Source of the DNA: Bacillus xiapuensis
GTDB lineage: Bacteria > Bacillota > Bacilli > Bacillales > Domibacillaceae
NCBI RefSeq assembly: GCF_002797355.1
Contig: NZ_KZ454939.1
Coordinates: 559,828 to 623,827, forward strand
Direction: 5' to 3'
DNA length: 64,000 nt
Shown: one piece after another, positions 42,140 through 50,551 of the stretch
Position numbering within the stretch: position 1 is the first letter of the stretch
Layout: every line of letters starts with the position of its first letter
Notes under the pieces: model-generated
The model's input: the letters and a program-made list of their open reading frames with translations, nothing else
What the model was told of the DNA's origin: nothing
Databases searched by the model: none
Position numbers and translations under genes: made by a program

Positions 42140-42841
42140 ATGAATCTGCATAAGTTAATACTTACAAATAATGCCTGTTTCAAAGCAGGAAAAACAATAT
42201 TGCCGAAGGGCATCATGGTTCACTCAACTGGAGCTAACAACCCGTGGCTCAAACGATATGTTGGCCCTGACGATGGCTTGCTAGGAAAGAACCAATATAA
42301 CAACCATTGGAATCAAGACAAACCTGGAGGCCGTCAAGTATGTGTCCATGCCTTTATTGGTAAATTAGCAGATGGTTCCATTGCAACCTATCAAACATTG
42401 CCTTGGAATCACCGAGGTTGGCATGCTGGAGGAACTGCAAACAATTCTCATATTGGATTTGAAATTTGCGAGGACGGTTTGACCGATGCCTCGTATTTTT
42501 CTGCTGTTTACAAGGAAGCCTTGGAGCTTTGTGTATATCTTTGCAAACTCTATGGGTTTAGTGAAAAAGATATCATCTGTCACAGCGAAGGTTATAAACG
42601 AGGCATTGCCAGTAACCATGGCGATGTGATGCACTGGTTCCCTAAACATGGGAAGAGCATGGACACCTTTCGAGCGGATGTGAAGAAACTATTAAGTGCA
42701 GAAAATAAACCAGTAGACTCTGTGAAAAAGAAATATTACCGTGTGCAGATCGGTGCTTATTCTGACAGTGCAAATGCTGAGGCACAGCTTGCTAAAGCTA
42801 AAAAGGCAGGCTTTACGGATGCATTTATTAAGTATGATTAA
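42140..42841 (+). CDS. N-acetylmuramoyl-L-alanine amidase (endolysin) with SPOR domain
   Basis: A 233-residue endolysin. The Amidase_2 domain has zinc ligands His28 (MVHSTG), a histidine in HRGWHAGG and the late pair in CHSEGYKRGIASNHGD. The C-terminal SPOR domain (YYRVQIGAYSDSANAEAQLAKAKKAGFTDAFIKYD-like) binds denuded peptidoglycan. It cuts the bond between MurNAc and L-alanine at lysis. ATG 42140 after AGTGAGGTGACCGTA. Confidence 0.93.
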   Translation: MNLHKLILTNNACFKAGKTILPKGIMVHSTGANNPWLKRYVGPDDGLLGKNQYNNHWNQDKPGGRQVCVHAFIGKLADGSIATYQTLPWNHRGWHAGGTANNSHIGFEICEDGLTDASYFSAVYKEALELCVYLCKLYGFSEKDIICHSEGYKRGIASNHGDVMHWFPKHGKSMDTFRADVKKLLSAENKPVDSVKKKYYRVQIGAYSDSANAEAQLAKAKKAGFTDAFIKYD

Positions 42842-42904
42842 CAAATGGGGCGAGTTAAAAATCATCGAGATTCCTAAATAAAATATTAAACCGTTAGATT
42901 ATCT

Positions 42905-42941
42905 AGCCTGTAGGGGTTCTTCCCTTGCAGGCTCTTTTTTT
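42905..42941 (+). terminator. Terminator of the late operon
   Basis: AGCCTGTAGGGG pairs with TCCCTTGCAGGCT, followed by CTTTTTTT. It isolates the recombinase operon from late transcription. Confidence 0.85.
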
Positions 42942-42968
42942 ATGCTCTGATTCAAATTAAATTTTACA

Positions 42969-43010
42969 AATCCTCAACTTCGACCTGTTCCCACGGCTAT
43001 TAGGTAGGAG
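42969..43010 (+). promoter_or_regulatory. Bipartite motif copy 3: candidate element-specific promoter
   Basis: AATCCTCAAC (42969-42978), 16 bp, then GGCTATTAGGTAG (42995-43007), immediately after the late terminator and ahead of the SHOCT-recombinase operon. Spacing is identical to copies at 5269 and 11784. There is no housekeeping promoter here, so the recombinases should depend on this site. Confidence 0.65.
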
Positions 43011-43020
43011 GTGATTCTTA

Positions 43021-43269
43021 GTGAATCAGCACGAGGATAAAAAAGTTACTAAGATCTCGGATGAGGTTGTAGACAAAAGCACCACCGCACTTAAGAGAGT
43101 TTCACAGGAACAGTTACAATGTGAGTTTGATTATATCCAGGCAGAAAAGATGCTGAGAAAGATGCTCGAAAAAGGCTTAATAACTGAAGTGGAATTTAAC
43201 AAGATAGACGCATTAAACCGCCAAACTTTCTCCCCTTTTTTAGCTGAGATAATGCCCTGGAATCGTTGA
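43021..43269 (+). CDS. SHOCT-domain-like small protein
   Basis: An 82-residue protein whose centre reads IQAEKMLRKMLEKGLITEVEFNKIDALN, the SHOCT short C-terminal oligomerisation pattern. GTG start at 43021 after AGGAGGTGATTCTTA. Such genes often precede serine recombinases in Firmicute elements; a role as partner or directionality factor is possible but unproven. Confidence 0.75.
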   Translation: MNQHEDKKVTKISDEVVDKSTTALKRVSQEQLQCEFDYIQAEKMLRKMLEKGLITEVEFNKIDALNRQTFSPFLAEIMPWNR

Positions 43270-43321
43270 TATATAAGGGTTTCAGAGGTAATATGTGACC
43301 TACCAAGAAGGAGGTGAGAGG

Positions 43322-44887
43322 ATGAAAAAGATAACGAAAATAGAAGGAAATCTAGCCAACTCTTTTATTAAGCCAAAAACCCGAGTAGTTGCCTACTGCC
43401 GTGTTTCAACAGATAGTAATGAACAGCTAGTCAGCTTGCAAGCACAAAAGGCCCATTATGAGACCTACATAAAGGCGAATCCAGAATGGGAATATGCAGG
43501 CCTATATTATGATGAGGGAATCAGTGGCACGAAAAAGGAGAATCGCTCTGGCTTACTTAGGATGTTATCAGACTGTGAAACTGGGAGAATTGACCTAATC
43601 ATTACAAAGTCCATCAGCCGATTTGCGAGAAATACTACAGACTGCTTGGAGATGGTTCGAAAACTGATAGGCCTTGGGGTTCATATCTATTTTGAGAAGG
43701 AAAATATCAATACGAGTTCAATGGAAAGCGAGTTGATGCTCTCCATTTTAAGTGGGCTTGCAGAAAGTGAGTCAATTTCCATTTCAGAAAATACGAAGTG
43801 GGCCATTCAAAGACGATTTCAAAACGGAACCTTTAAAATTTCCTACCCGCCATATGGTTATCAAAATAATGACGGTCAAATGATAGTAAACCCCAAGCAG
43901 GCTGAAGTTGTGAAGTATATTTTTGCAGAGGTATTATCGGGCAAAGGCACACAGAAAGTTGCAAATGATCTTAATCAAAAGGGTATCCCATCAAAAAGAG
44001 GTGGTCGTTGGACAGCTACTACGATTAGAGGGATTCTGACTAATGAAAAATATACTGGTGATGTTATTTTGCAAAAGACTTATACGGACAGCCATTATAA
44101 TAGGCACACCAATTATGGTGAGAAAGATATGTATCTAGTAGAAAACCATCATGAGGCAATTATCAACCATGAAGATTTTGAAGCTGTAGATGCCGTTCTC
44201 AAACAGAGAGCAAAGGAAAAAAGCATCGAAAAGCGCAACAGCAAATATCTAAACCGATATGCTTTCTCTAGCAAAATTATCTGCTCGGAATGTGGCAGTA
44301 CTTTTAAAAGACGGGTTCATTCATCTGGTCCAAGAAAATACATTGCTTGGTGCTGCAGTAAGCATATAAGCAATATAACGGAATGTTCTATGCAGTTCAT
44401 TCGAGATGAAGATATAAAGACTGCATTTGTTACGATGATGAATAAACTCATTTACGGTCAGAAGTTCATATTAAGACCACTTTTGAATGGGTTACGTAAC
44501 CAGAATAATGTAGCGGGTTTTCGTAGAATTGAAGAGTTGGAAACTAAAATTGAAAACAACATGGAGCAGAGTCAGATGCTGACGGGTTTAATGGCCAAAG
44601 GATATCTGGAACCTGCTCTGTTTAATAAAGAAAAGAATTCACTGGAAGCAGAAAGAGAAAGGCTTCTTGTCGAAAAGGATCAACTTACTCGTTCCGTCAA
44701 TGGGAATTTTACAAAAGTTGAAGAGGTTGACCGTCTGCTTAAGTTTGCAACTAAGTCCCAAATGCTTACAGCCTATGAGGATGAGCTGTTTGAAAATTAC
44801 GTAGAAAAGATTATGGTCTTTTCACGAGAGGAAGTGGGATTTGAATTAAAATGTGGAATCGCATTGAAGGAAAGGTTGGTGAATTAG
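43322..44887 (+). CDS. Large serine recombinase 1
   Basis: A 521-residue large serine recombinase. The resolvase catalytic domain has Ser29 in YCRVSTDS and [18 protein letters not shown]. The recombinase domain follows (PPYGYQNNDGQM...IFAEVLSGKGTQKVANDLNQKGIPSKRGGRWTATTIRGILTNEKYTGD), then the zinc ribbon (CSECGSTFKRR...CCSKH) and a coiled coil (RIEELETKIENNMEQSQ). It catalyses site-specific integration or excision. ATG 43322 after AAGAAGGAGGTGAGAGG. First of three tandem recombinase genes. Confidence 0.95.
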   Translation: MKKITKIEGNLANSFIKPKTRVVAYCRVSTDSNEQLVSLQAQKAHYETYIKANPEWEYAGLYYDEGISGTKKENRSGLLRMLSDCETGRIDLIITKSISRFARNTTDCLEMVRKLIGLGVHIYFEKENINTSSMESELMLSILSGLAESESISISENTKWAIQRRFQNGTFKISYPPYGYQNNDGQMIVNPKQAEVVKYIFAEVLSGKGTQKVANDLNQKGIPSKRGGRWTATTIRGILTNEKYTGDVILQKTYTDSHYNRHTNYGEKDMYLVENHHEAIINHEDFEAVDAVLKQRAKEKSIEKRNSKYLNRYAFSSKIICSECGSTFKRRVHSSGPRKYIAWCCSKHISNITECSMQFIRDEDIKTAFVTMMNKLIYGQKFILRPLLNGLRNQNNVAGFRRIEELETKIENNMEQSQMLTGLMAKGYLEPALFNKEKNSLEAERERLLVEKDQLTRSVNGNFTKVEEVDRLLKFATKSQMLTAYEDELFENYVEKIMVFSREEVGFELKCGIALKERLVN

Positions 44888-45301
44888 ATGGGTCACACAC
44901 CCTATGGATATAGAATTGAAGATGGAAAGGCTGTTGTAGATGAAATAGCAGCAGAACAAGTAAAAGAATTATTTTCAGGATACTTGGCAGGACTTTCTTT
45001 GAAGGGTGCTACTAAAAAAGCTGGGATAGACTGCTACCATGCCACAGCAAGTAAGATGTTGCAGAACAAGCATTACTTGGGCGATGAATTCTACCCTCCA
45101 ATTATTGATGAAGAGACCTTTGAAAAAGCCAGAGTAGAAAAACGAAAACGAGCAGAAAAGCTCGGAAGGATATGGGAGCCTAAAGATGAACCGGTAAGGG
45201 ATTACCCTGTAAAGTTCAAAGTAAAACCTCTGGTGCAAAAATATGAAGATCCATACAAGCAGGCGGAATATGCTTACAGTCTGATAGAAAGTGAGGTGTA
45301 A
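44888..45301 (+). CDS. Recombinase-domain-only protein (no catalytic domain)
   Basis: A 137-residue protein that consists of the recombinase (PF07508-type) DNA-binding domain alone: TPYGYRIEDGKAVVDEIAAEQVKELFSGYLAGLSLKGATKKAGI, then KMLQNKHYLGDEFYPPIIDEETFEKA. It lacks the serine catalytic domain. It begins at ATG 44888 directly after recombinase 1 and is intact, so it is a retained gene rather than a fragment. A role as recombination directionality factor or DNA-binding subunit is inferred. Confidence 0.85.
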   Translation: MGHTPYGYRIEDGKAVVDEIAAEQVKELFSGYLAGLSLKGATKKAGIDCYHATASKMLQNKHYLGDEFYPPIIDEETFEKARVEKRKRAEKLGRIWEPKDEPVRDYPVKFKVKPLVQKYEDPYKQAEYAYSLIESEV

Positions 45302-45304
45302 CAA

Positions 45305-46876
45305 GTGGCGGTAAGTAGGAATGTAACAGTGATTCCGGCAATTAAACGGGTTGGAAATAATAAAAATAGTGAAAGCAAACCCAAAATACGAGTGGCTGCT
45401 TACTGTCGTGTTTCAACGGATAGTGAAGAGCAGGCTTCAAGTTATGAAATTCAGATCGAGCATTATACAAAATATATTAAGAAGAACAAGGAATGGGAAC
45501 TGGCAGGTATTTTTGCAGATGACGGCATCACAGGTACAAATACCAAGAAGCGTGAAGAGTTCAACCGCATGATTGAAGAATGTATGGCAGGAAAAATTGA
45601 CATGATTATCACAAAATCCATCAGCCGATTTGCCAGAAACACGTTGGATTGCCTTAAATACATCCGTCAGTTAAAGGATAAAAACATAGCGGTATTCTTC
45701 GAGAAAGAGAATATCAACACCATGGATTCTAAGGGTGAAGTATTGCTGACCATCATGGCATCCCTTGCCCAACAGGAAAGTCAATCCTTAAGTCAGAACG
45801 TTAAGCTGGGAATTCAGTATCGATATCAGCAAGGTGAAGTCCAGGTCAATCACAAGCGTTTCCTTGGATACACCAAGGATGAAAACAAGCAATTAGTGAT
45901 TGACCCAGAGGGTGCTGAGGTTGTTAAACGGATTTACAGAGAGTACCTTGAAGGGGCTAGCCTATTACAAATAGCTAGAGGACTAGAAGCAGACGGTATT
46001 CTTACAGCAGCAGGAAAAGCCAAATGGAGACCAGAAACACTGAAAAAAATACTTCAGAATGAAAAGTACATTGGTGATGCCCTTCTACAAAAGACATATA
46101 CGGTTGATTTCCTTTCTAAAAAGCGGGTCAAGAATAACGGCATCGTTCCCCAGTATTATGTAGAAAACAGCCATGAGCCGATTATTTCAAGGGAGCTTTT
46201 TATGCAAGTTCAAGAAGAGATGGTTCGAAGAGCAAATCTTCGTGGCCGCAAAGGCGGTAAAAAGCGAGTCTATAGCAGCAAGTATGCTTTATCGAGTATT
46301 GTTTACTGCGGACACTGCGGCGATATTTACCGACGGGTACATTGGAATAACAGAGGCTACAAGTCTATTGTTTGGAGATGTGTTAGCCGATTGGAGGAAA
46401 AAGGGTCTGAATGCACTGCTCCTACCATAAACGAGGAAACATTGCAGACAGCAGTGGTCAAGGCTATTAACGAGCTTTTGGCTAACAAAGAACCCTTCCT
46501 CTCAACCTTGCAGAAAAACATAGCTACTGTATTTAATGAAGAAAATGATAATGCCACCGATGATATTGATGGCAAATTGGAAGAATTACAACAACAGCTT
46601 CTTATACAAGCAAAGTCCAAGAATGACTATGAAGATGTGGCTGATGAAATTTACCGCCTTCGAGAATTGAAGCAAAATGCACTTGCAGAGAATGCAGAGC
46701 GTGAAGGAAAAAGGCAACGAATCGCTGAAATGACTGATTTCTTAAATGAACAATCCTGCGAGTTGGAGGAATATGATGAGCAATTAGTAAGGCGGCTTAT
46801 TGAAAAAGTTACGGTATTTGATGATAAGCTCACTGTTGAATTTAAATCAGGTGTTGAAATAGATATTGAGATATAG
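45305..46876 (+). CDS. Large serine recombinase 2
   Basis: A 523-residue large serine recombinase: Ser37 in [29 protein letters not shown], recombinase domain ([45 protein letters not shown]), zinc ribbon ([10 protein letters not shown]...WRCVSR) and a coiled coil ([18 protein letters not shown]). GTG start at 45305, GAGGTGTAACAA before it. It is related to, but clearly different from, recombinase 1, which suggests a two-recombinase complex as in Ccr systems. Confidence 0.95.
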   Translation: MAVSRNVTVIPAIKRVGNNKNSESKPKIRVAAYCRVSTDSEEQASSYEIQIEHYTKYIKKNKEWELAGIFADDGITGTNTKKREEFNRMIEECMAGKIDMIITKSISRFARNTLDCLKYIRQLKDKNIAVFFEKENINTMDSKGEVLLTIMASLAQQESQSLSQNVKLGIQYRYQQGEVQVNHKRFLGYTKDENKQLVIDPEGAEVVKRIYREYLEGASLLQIARGLEADGILTAAGKAKWRPETLKKILQNEKYIGDALLQKTYTVDFLSKKRVKNNGIVPQYYVENSHEPIISRELFMQVQEEMVRRANLRGRKGGKKRVYSSKYALSSIVYCGHCGDIYRRVHWNNRGYKSIVWRCVSRLEEKGSECTAPTINEETLQTAVVKAINELLANKEPFLSTLQKNIATVFNEENDNATDDIDGKLEELQQQLLIQAKSKNDYEDVADEIYRLRELKQNALAENAEREGKRQRIAEMTDFLNEQSCELEEYDEQLVRRLIEKVTVFDDKLTVEFKSGVEIDIEI

Positions 46877-46889
46877 GATATCAGAAATG

Positions 46890-46940
46890 GCGACCAATTG
46901 AGAGGTGTTACTTCCTTGATTGGTGGCTTTTCTTATTTTA
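46890..46940 (+). terminator. Probable terminator after the recombinase operon
   Basis: GGCGACCAATTGAG pairs imperfectly with CTTGATTGGTGGC, followed by TTTTCTTATTTT. Confidence 0.6.
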
Positions 46941-46944
46941 CGGA

Positions 46945-47002
46945 TTGACTTTGACTGTGAATATACGTATAATAATATCAACAATGTTGTTGATATTATT
47001 AT
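46945..47002 (+). promoter_or_regulatory. Consensus promoter overlapped by a 16-bp-arm palindromic operator
   Basis: TTGACT (46945-46950), 17 bp, TATAAT (46968-46973). An inverted repeat with 16-base arms (46969-46984 and 46987-47002, ATAATAATATCAACAA with its complement, 2-base centre) covers the -10 and the start of transcription. A bound repressor would block the promoter fully. Confidence 0.75.
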
Positions 47003-47020
47003 TAATAAGGAGTGGACAAC

Positions 47021-47266
47021 ATGATTGATGTAAATGAGCTATTGGAAGAAGCTATTAGAGAAACTGAAAATCTAAATGATGGCGAAGTTTTTCTTGTTAA
47101 AGATTTATTCAAGGGATATGTGTGGAATAGGATACCCAGAAAGGATCGACTTCTGCTTGGAACGTTATTTTTAAACCATGTTAGCAAAATGAATGGTAAT
47201 TTAAAGGCTATTGAAAAGACTTCATCTAATCAGCAGAGGTATAAAAAGACAATTGATAAGTTTTAA
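47021..47266 (+). CDS. DUF1413 family protein
   Basis: An 81-residue protein of the DUF1413 family (GEVFLVKDLFKGYVWNRIPRKDRLLLGTLFLNHV). ATG 47021 follows AATAAGGAGTGGACAAC. Function is unknown; the strong operator in front suggests tight control, maybe by the protein itself. It is the first gene after the phage recombinases and leads into the aminoglycoside cluster. Low GC unlike the phage genes. Confidence 0.8.
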   Translation: MIDVNELLEEAIRETENLNDGEVFLVKDLFKGYVWNRIPRKDRLLLGTLFLNHVSKMNGNLKAIEKTSSNQQRYKKTIDKF

Positions 47267-47368
47267 CTATCTTTTGTGAAATTAAAAAAATTATAAATAT
47301 GTTGAGTAGAAGCAAAAGATTTGGCTTGGAATTTTTACAGCAGTGAATCGATAAAAGGAGCATGCTTG

Positions 47369-48238
47369 ATGGTAGATAATATTATTAAATCAGTAGCAGA
47401 GAAATTATCCTCTCTGTCTTATATAGAAGGTATTGTTTTAGGTGGTTCACGTGCAAGGGGCACCCATACAGAGGATTCGGATATAGATATCGGCATCTAT
47501 TACAATTCAGAATCATTTGACATAAATACTATTAATCAATTCGCTACAAAGCTGGATGATGAGCATAGAAATAACCTTGTTGTACCTCCCGGAGCATGGG
47601 GTGATTGGATTAATGGCGGCGGATGGTTAGTCATAAACGGGTATCATGTGGATTTAATTTTACGTGATATTAAACGTGTGGAACAAATAATGAAAGATAC
47701 AGAGCACGGAATTGTTACTGCCAATTATCAGACTGGGCATCCCCATGGTTATATTAGTGCAATGTATCGAGGAGAATTAGCGATTAGCAAAATACTATAT
47801 GCTAAGAATGAAAGCTTATGCGAATTAAAAAAACAGGCAGAAACTTATCCCAATGCTTTGCAGAAAAGTTTAGTTAACTTTTTTATGTTTGAAGCAGGGT
47901 TCTCTTTAATGTTTGTAAAAGCAAATTCGGGAACAGACGATAAATATTATATTGCGGGTCATGTTTTTCGTATAGTTTCATGTTTAAATCAAGTGTTATT
48001 TGCATGTAATAATGCTTATTGTATCAACGAAAAGAAAGCTATAAAACTGCTTGAAACTTTTGAACATAAACCTGAAAAATATACCGAGAAGGTAAATCAT
48101 ATTTTTGAAGTACTCGGTATCTCACTTTTTGAATGCTACGACATGACCGAGAAGCTTTATAATGAAGTGAATGAAATTGTATCGGAGATAAATAACTTTT
48201 TAAACGAGGAGAGTTCAGATGAAAGAAAACAAATATGA
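47369..48238 (+). CDS. Nucleotidyltransferase domain protein (aminoglycoside adenylyltransferase-like)
   Basis: A 289-residue protein with the nucleotidyltransferase motif LGGSRARGTHTEDSDIDIGIYY near residue 25-45. The rest (VPPGAWGDWINGGGWLVINGYHVDLILRD, then a helical C-terminal half) resembles adenylyltransferases of resistance clusters, but I cannot name a substrate. ATG 47369 after AAAAGGAGCATGCTTG. It overlaps the next gene by 20 bases. Confidence 0.8.
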   Translation: MVDNIIKSVAEKLSSLSYIEGIVLGGSRARGTHTEDSDIDIGIYYNSESFDINTINQFATKLDDEHRNNLVVPPGAWGDWINGGGWLVINGYHVDLILRDIKRVEQIMKDTEHGIVTANYQTGHPHGYISAMYRGELAISKILYAKNESLCELKKQAETYPNALQKSLVNFFMFEAGFSLMFVKANSGTDDKYYIAGHVFRIVSCLNQVLFACNNAYCINEKKAIKLLETFEHKPEKYTEKVNHIFEVLGISLFECYDMTEKLYNEVNEIVSEINNFLNEESSDERKQI

Positions 48239-48953
48239 TGATAATATATTTTTTCAAAAATACAGTCAAATGAGTCGCTCGCAGAAAGGACTGGCTGGTG
48301 CGGGAGAATGGGAGACTTTGAAAAAGATGCTACCTGATTTTAAGGGTAAGCGTGTGCTTGATTTAGGATGCGGCTATGGATGGCACTGTATATATGCGAT
48401 GGAAAACGGTGCTTCCTCTGTAGTAGGTGTTGATATTTCTCATAAAATGCTCGAAGTAGCAAAAGGAAAAACCCATTTTCCACAGATTGAATATGAATGC
48501 TGTGCCATAGAAGATGTGGATTTCCCAGAGGAGAGCTTTGATGTAATACTAAGTTCGCTTGCGTTTCATTATGTAGCAGACTATGAGAATTTAATAAAAA
48601 AGATATATAGGATGCTGAAGGCTGGTGGCAATTTAGTTTTTACAGTTGAACATCCTGTTTTTACTGCTCATGGAACACAAGACTGGTATTATAACGAAAA
48701 AGGAGAAATACTGCATTTCCCGGTGGACAATTATTATTATGAGGGCAAACGGACAGCTATGTTTTTGGAAGAAAAGGTTACAAAATATCATAGAACACTG
48801 ACCACATATCTAAATACACTGCTTTCAAATAGTTTTATAATAAATCAGATTGTGGAGCCACAGCCGCCAGAGAACATGATGGATATTCCGGGGATGGCGG
48901 ATGAAATGCGACGCCCAATGATGCTGATTGTATCGGCAAAAAAGAAGATGTAA
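48219..48953 (+). CDS. Class I SAM-dependent methyltransferase
   Basis: A 244-residue methyltransferase: motif I VLDLGCGYGWHCIYAMENGA (about 47-66), VVGVDISHKMLEVAK, and LSSLAFHYVADYENLIKKIYRMLKAGGNLVFTVEHP. It is related to small-molecule methyltransferases of the UbiE/SmtA type. Substrate unknown. It is translated from inside the end of the nucleotidyltransferase gene (CGAGGAGAGTTCAG) and precedes aadE, as in related Gram-positive resistance clusters. Confidence 0.88.
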   Translation: MKENKYDDNIFFQKYSQMSRSQKGLAGAGEWETLKKMLPDFKGKRVLDLGCGYGWHCIYAMENGASSVVGVDISHKMLEVAKGKTHFPQIEYECCAIEDVDFPEESFDVILSSLAFHYVADYENLIKKIYRMLKAGGNLVFTVEHPVFTAHGTQDWYYNEKGEILHFPVDNYYYEGKRTAMFLEEKVTKYHRTLTTYLNTLLSNSFIINQIVEPQPPENMMDIPGMADEMRRPMMLIVSAKKKM

Positions 48954-48985
48954 TAATATAGAAAAAATAAACGAGGAGTATGTAA

Positions 48986-49849
48986 ATGAGATCAGAAAAA
49001 GAAATGATGGATTTAGTACTTTCTTTAGCAGAACAGGATGAACGTATTCGAATTGTGACCCTTGAGGGGTCACGCGCAAATATTAATATACCTAAAGATG
49101 AATTTCAGGATTATGATATTACATATTTTGTAAGTGATATAGAACCGTTTATATCTAATGATGACTGGCTTAATCAATTTGGGAATATAATAATGATGCA
49201 AAAGCCGGAGGATATGGAATTATTCCCACCTGAAGAAAAGGGATTTTCCTATCTTATGCTATTTGATGATTACAATAAAATTGATCTTACCTTATTGCCC
49301 TTGGAAGAGTTAGATAATTACCTAAAGGGCGATAAATTAATAAAGGTTCTAATTGATAAAGATTGTAGAATTAAAAGGGACATAGTTCCGACTGATATAG
49401 ATTATCATGTAAGAAAGCCAAGCGCAAGGGAGTATGATGATTGCTGCAATGAATTTTGGAATGTAACACCTTATGTTATTAAAGGATTGTGCCGCAAAGA
49501 GATACTGTTTGCAATCGATCATCTGAACCAGATTCTACGGTTTGAACTACTTAGGATGATGTCGTGGAAGGTTGGGATAAAGACAGAATTTTCATTAAGT
49601 GTTGGGAAAAATTATAAGTATATTAACAAATACATTGATGAAGATCTATGGAATAGATTATTATCTACATATCGCATGGATTCCTATGAAAATATTTGGA
49701 AGTCATTATTTATATGCCACCAATTGTTCAGGGAAGTGTCCAAAGAGGTAGCAGAACTACTGGGGTTTGATTATCCAGAGTATGGTAAGAACATAACAAG
49801 ATATACCGAGGACATGTATAAAAAATATGTTGAAAATGACTATTTTTAA
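48986..49849 (+). CDS. aadE: Aminoglycoside 6-adenylyltransferase ANT(6)-I type (streptomycin)
   Basis: A 287-residue ANT(6) enzyme that adenylylates streptomycin. The active site is in LEGSRANINIPKDEFQDYDITYFV (residues about 28-50), and KIDLTLLPLEELDNYL and DDCCNEFWNVTPYVIKGLCRKEILFAIDH follow. From memory, residues 1 to about 180 look almost the same as ANT(6)-Ia while the C-terminal third differs and is shorter, so it may be a variant or mosaic. ATG 48986 after ACGAGGAGTATGTAA. Confidence 0.92.
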   Translation: MRSEKEMMDLVLSLAEQDERIRIVTLEGSRANINIPKDEFQDYDITYFVSDIEPFISNDDWLNQFGNIIMMQKPEDMELFPPEEKGFSYLMLFDDYNKIDLTLLPLEELDNYLKGDKLIKVLIDKDCRIKRDIVPTDIDYHVRKPSAREYDDCCNEFWNVTPYVIKGLCRKEILFAIDHLNQILRFELLRMMSWKVGIKTEFSLSVGKNYKYINKYIDEDLWNRLLSTYRMDSYENIWKSLFICHQLFREVSKEVAELLGFDYPEYGKNITRYTEDMYKKYVENDYF

Positions 49850-49892
49850 AGATTAGCAAAGATTATTAACCATAAGCAAGGGGTGTAAATGT

Positions 49893-50420
49893 ATGGAAGG
49901 TACTGATGTTATAAATGAAATTAGAGGTATATTACCTCGTAACTCAATTGGAAAATATGATTTACTAACTATTTTTACACATAAAACCGTTTTTGATAAA
50001 ATTGTAAAAGTACTATCATTGGATTTTCAAAATAAAGTAGATTATGTGGCTGCCCCAGAAGCAATTGGATGGATACTAGGCACTGCCATAGCCAAAGAAC
50101 TTGGAGTGGGGTTTATTGGAGTAAGAAAAGGTGATAAGCTGCCATACGCAAAAGAAGAGATTATTTCGACACATTTTACCGACTATTCAGGTCAAGATAA
50201 AAGCTTTGAAATATCTAAGAGTTCTATTGTGAGGAACAAAAGAGTTTTGATTGTAGATGATTGGATAGAGACAGGTTCTCAAATGAAGGCTTTAATAGCT
50301 TTGTTAGAGAAATTGGATTGCAGCATTATTGGGTTGGCTACTATTGGGATTGATATAAATGAGGTTACTCAAAAATGGATAGACAGCAGTTTTGTAGCTT
50401 ATATTGGCTCAAACATATAA
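49893..50420 (+). CDS. apt: Adenine phosphoribosyltransferase-like protein of the resistance cluster
   Basis: A 175-residue phosphoribosyltransferase-fold protein. The PRPP loop is VLIVDDWIETGSQMKAL near residue 123-139, and VDYVAAPEAIGWILGTAIAKELGVGFIGVRKGDKLPY is the partner region. Called apt in Gram-positive aadE-spw clusters; its part in resistance is unknown. ATG 49893 with AGCAAGGGGTG upstream. Confidence 0.88.
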   Translation: MEGTDVINEIRGILPRNSIGKYDLLTIFTHKTVFDKIVKVLSLDFQNKVDYVAAPEAIGWILGTAIAKELGVGFIGVRKGDKLPYAKEEIISTHFTDYSGQDKSFEISKSSIVRNKRVLIVDDWIETGSQMKALIALLEKLDCSIIGLATIGIDINEVTQKWIDSSFVAYIGSNI

Positions 50421-50551
50421 TAAACCGAAAGAAAATCTTGAATCAAAATTTTGGATGGCGTTAATTTACAATACAACGAAAGATGTTTACTCTTTTTTTA
50501 TAAATTTTAAGAGGCGTTAAAAAACAGTTTTCAGACGAAAGGAGATCGAAG

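Larger units (their letters stand above)
2940..46880 (+). mobile_element. Prophage / phage-like integrative element (siphovirus type, serine-recombinase integration)
   Basis: About 55 co-oriented genes from the XRE/ImmA switch to the three serine recombinases form an ordered phage genome: lysogeny control, replication, late regulator, terminase, HK97 head, tail, lysis, integration/excision. Limits are approximate. The left limit is placed before the promoter at 2959 and the right limit after the last recombinase. I searched both flanks by eye for a shared attachment core and found none convincing; serine integrases need only a 2-3 bp core, so this is not surprising. All structural genes look intact. 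The SNF2 helicase carries a frameshift, so the element may or may not be fully functional. Confidence 0.85.
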
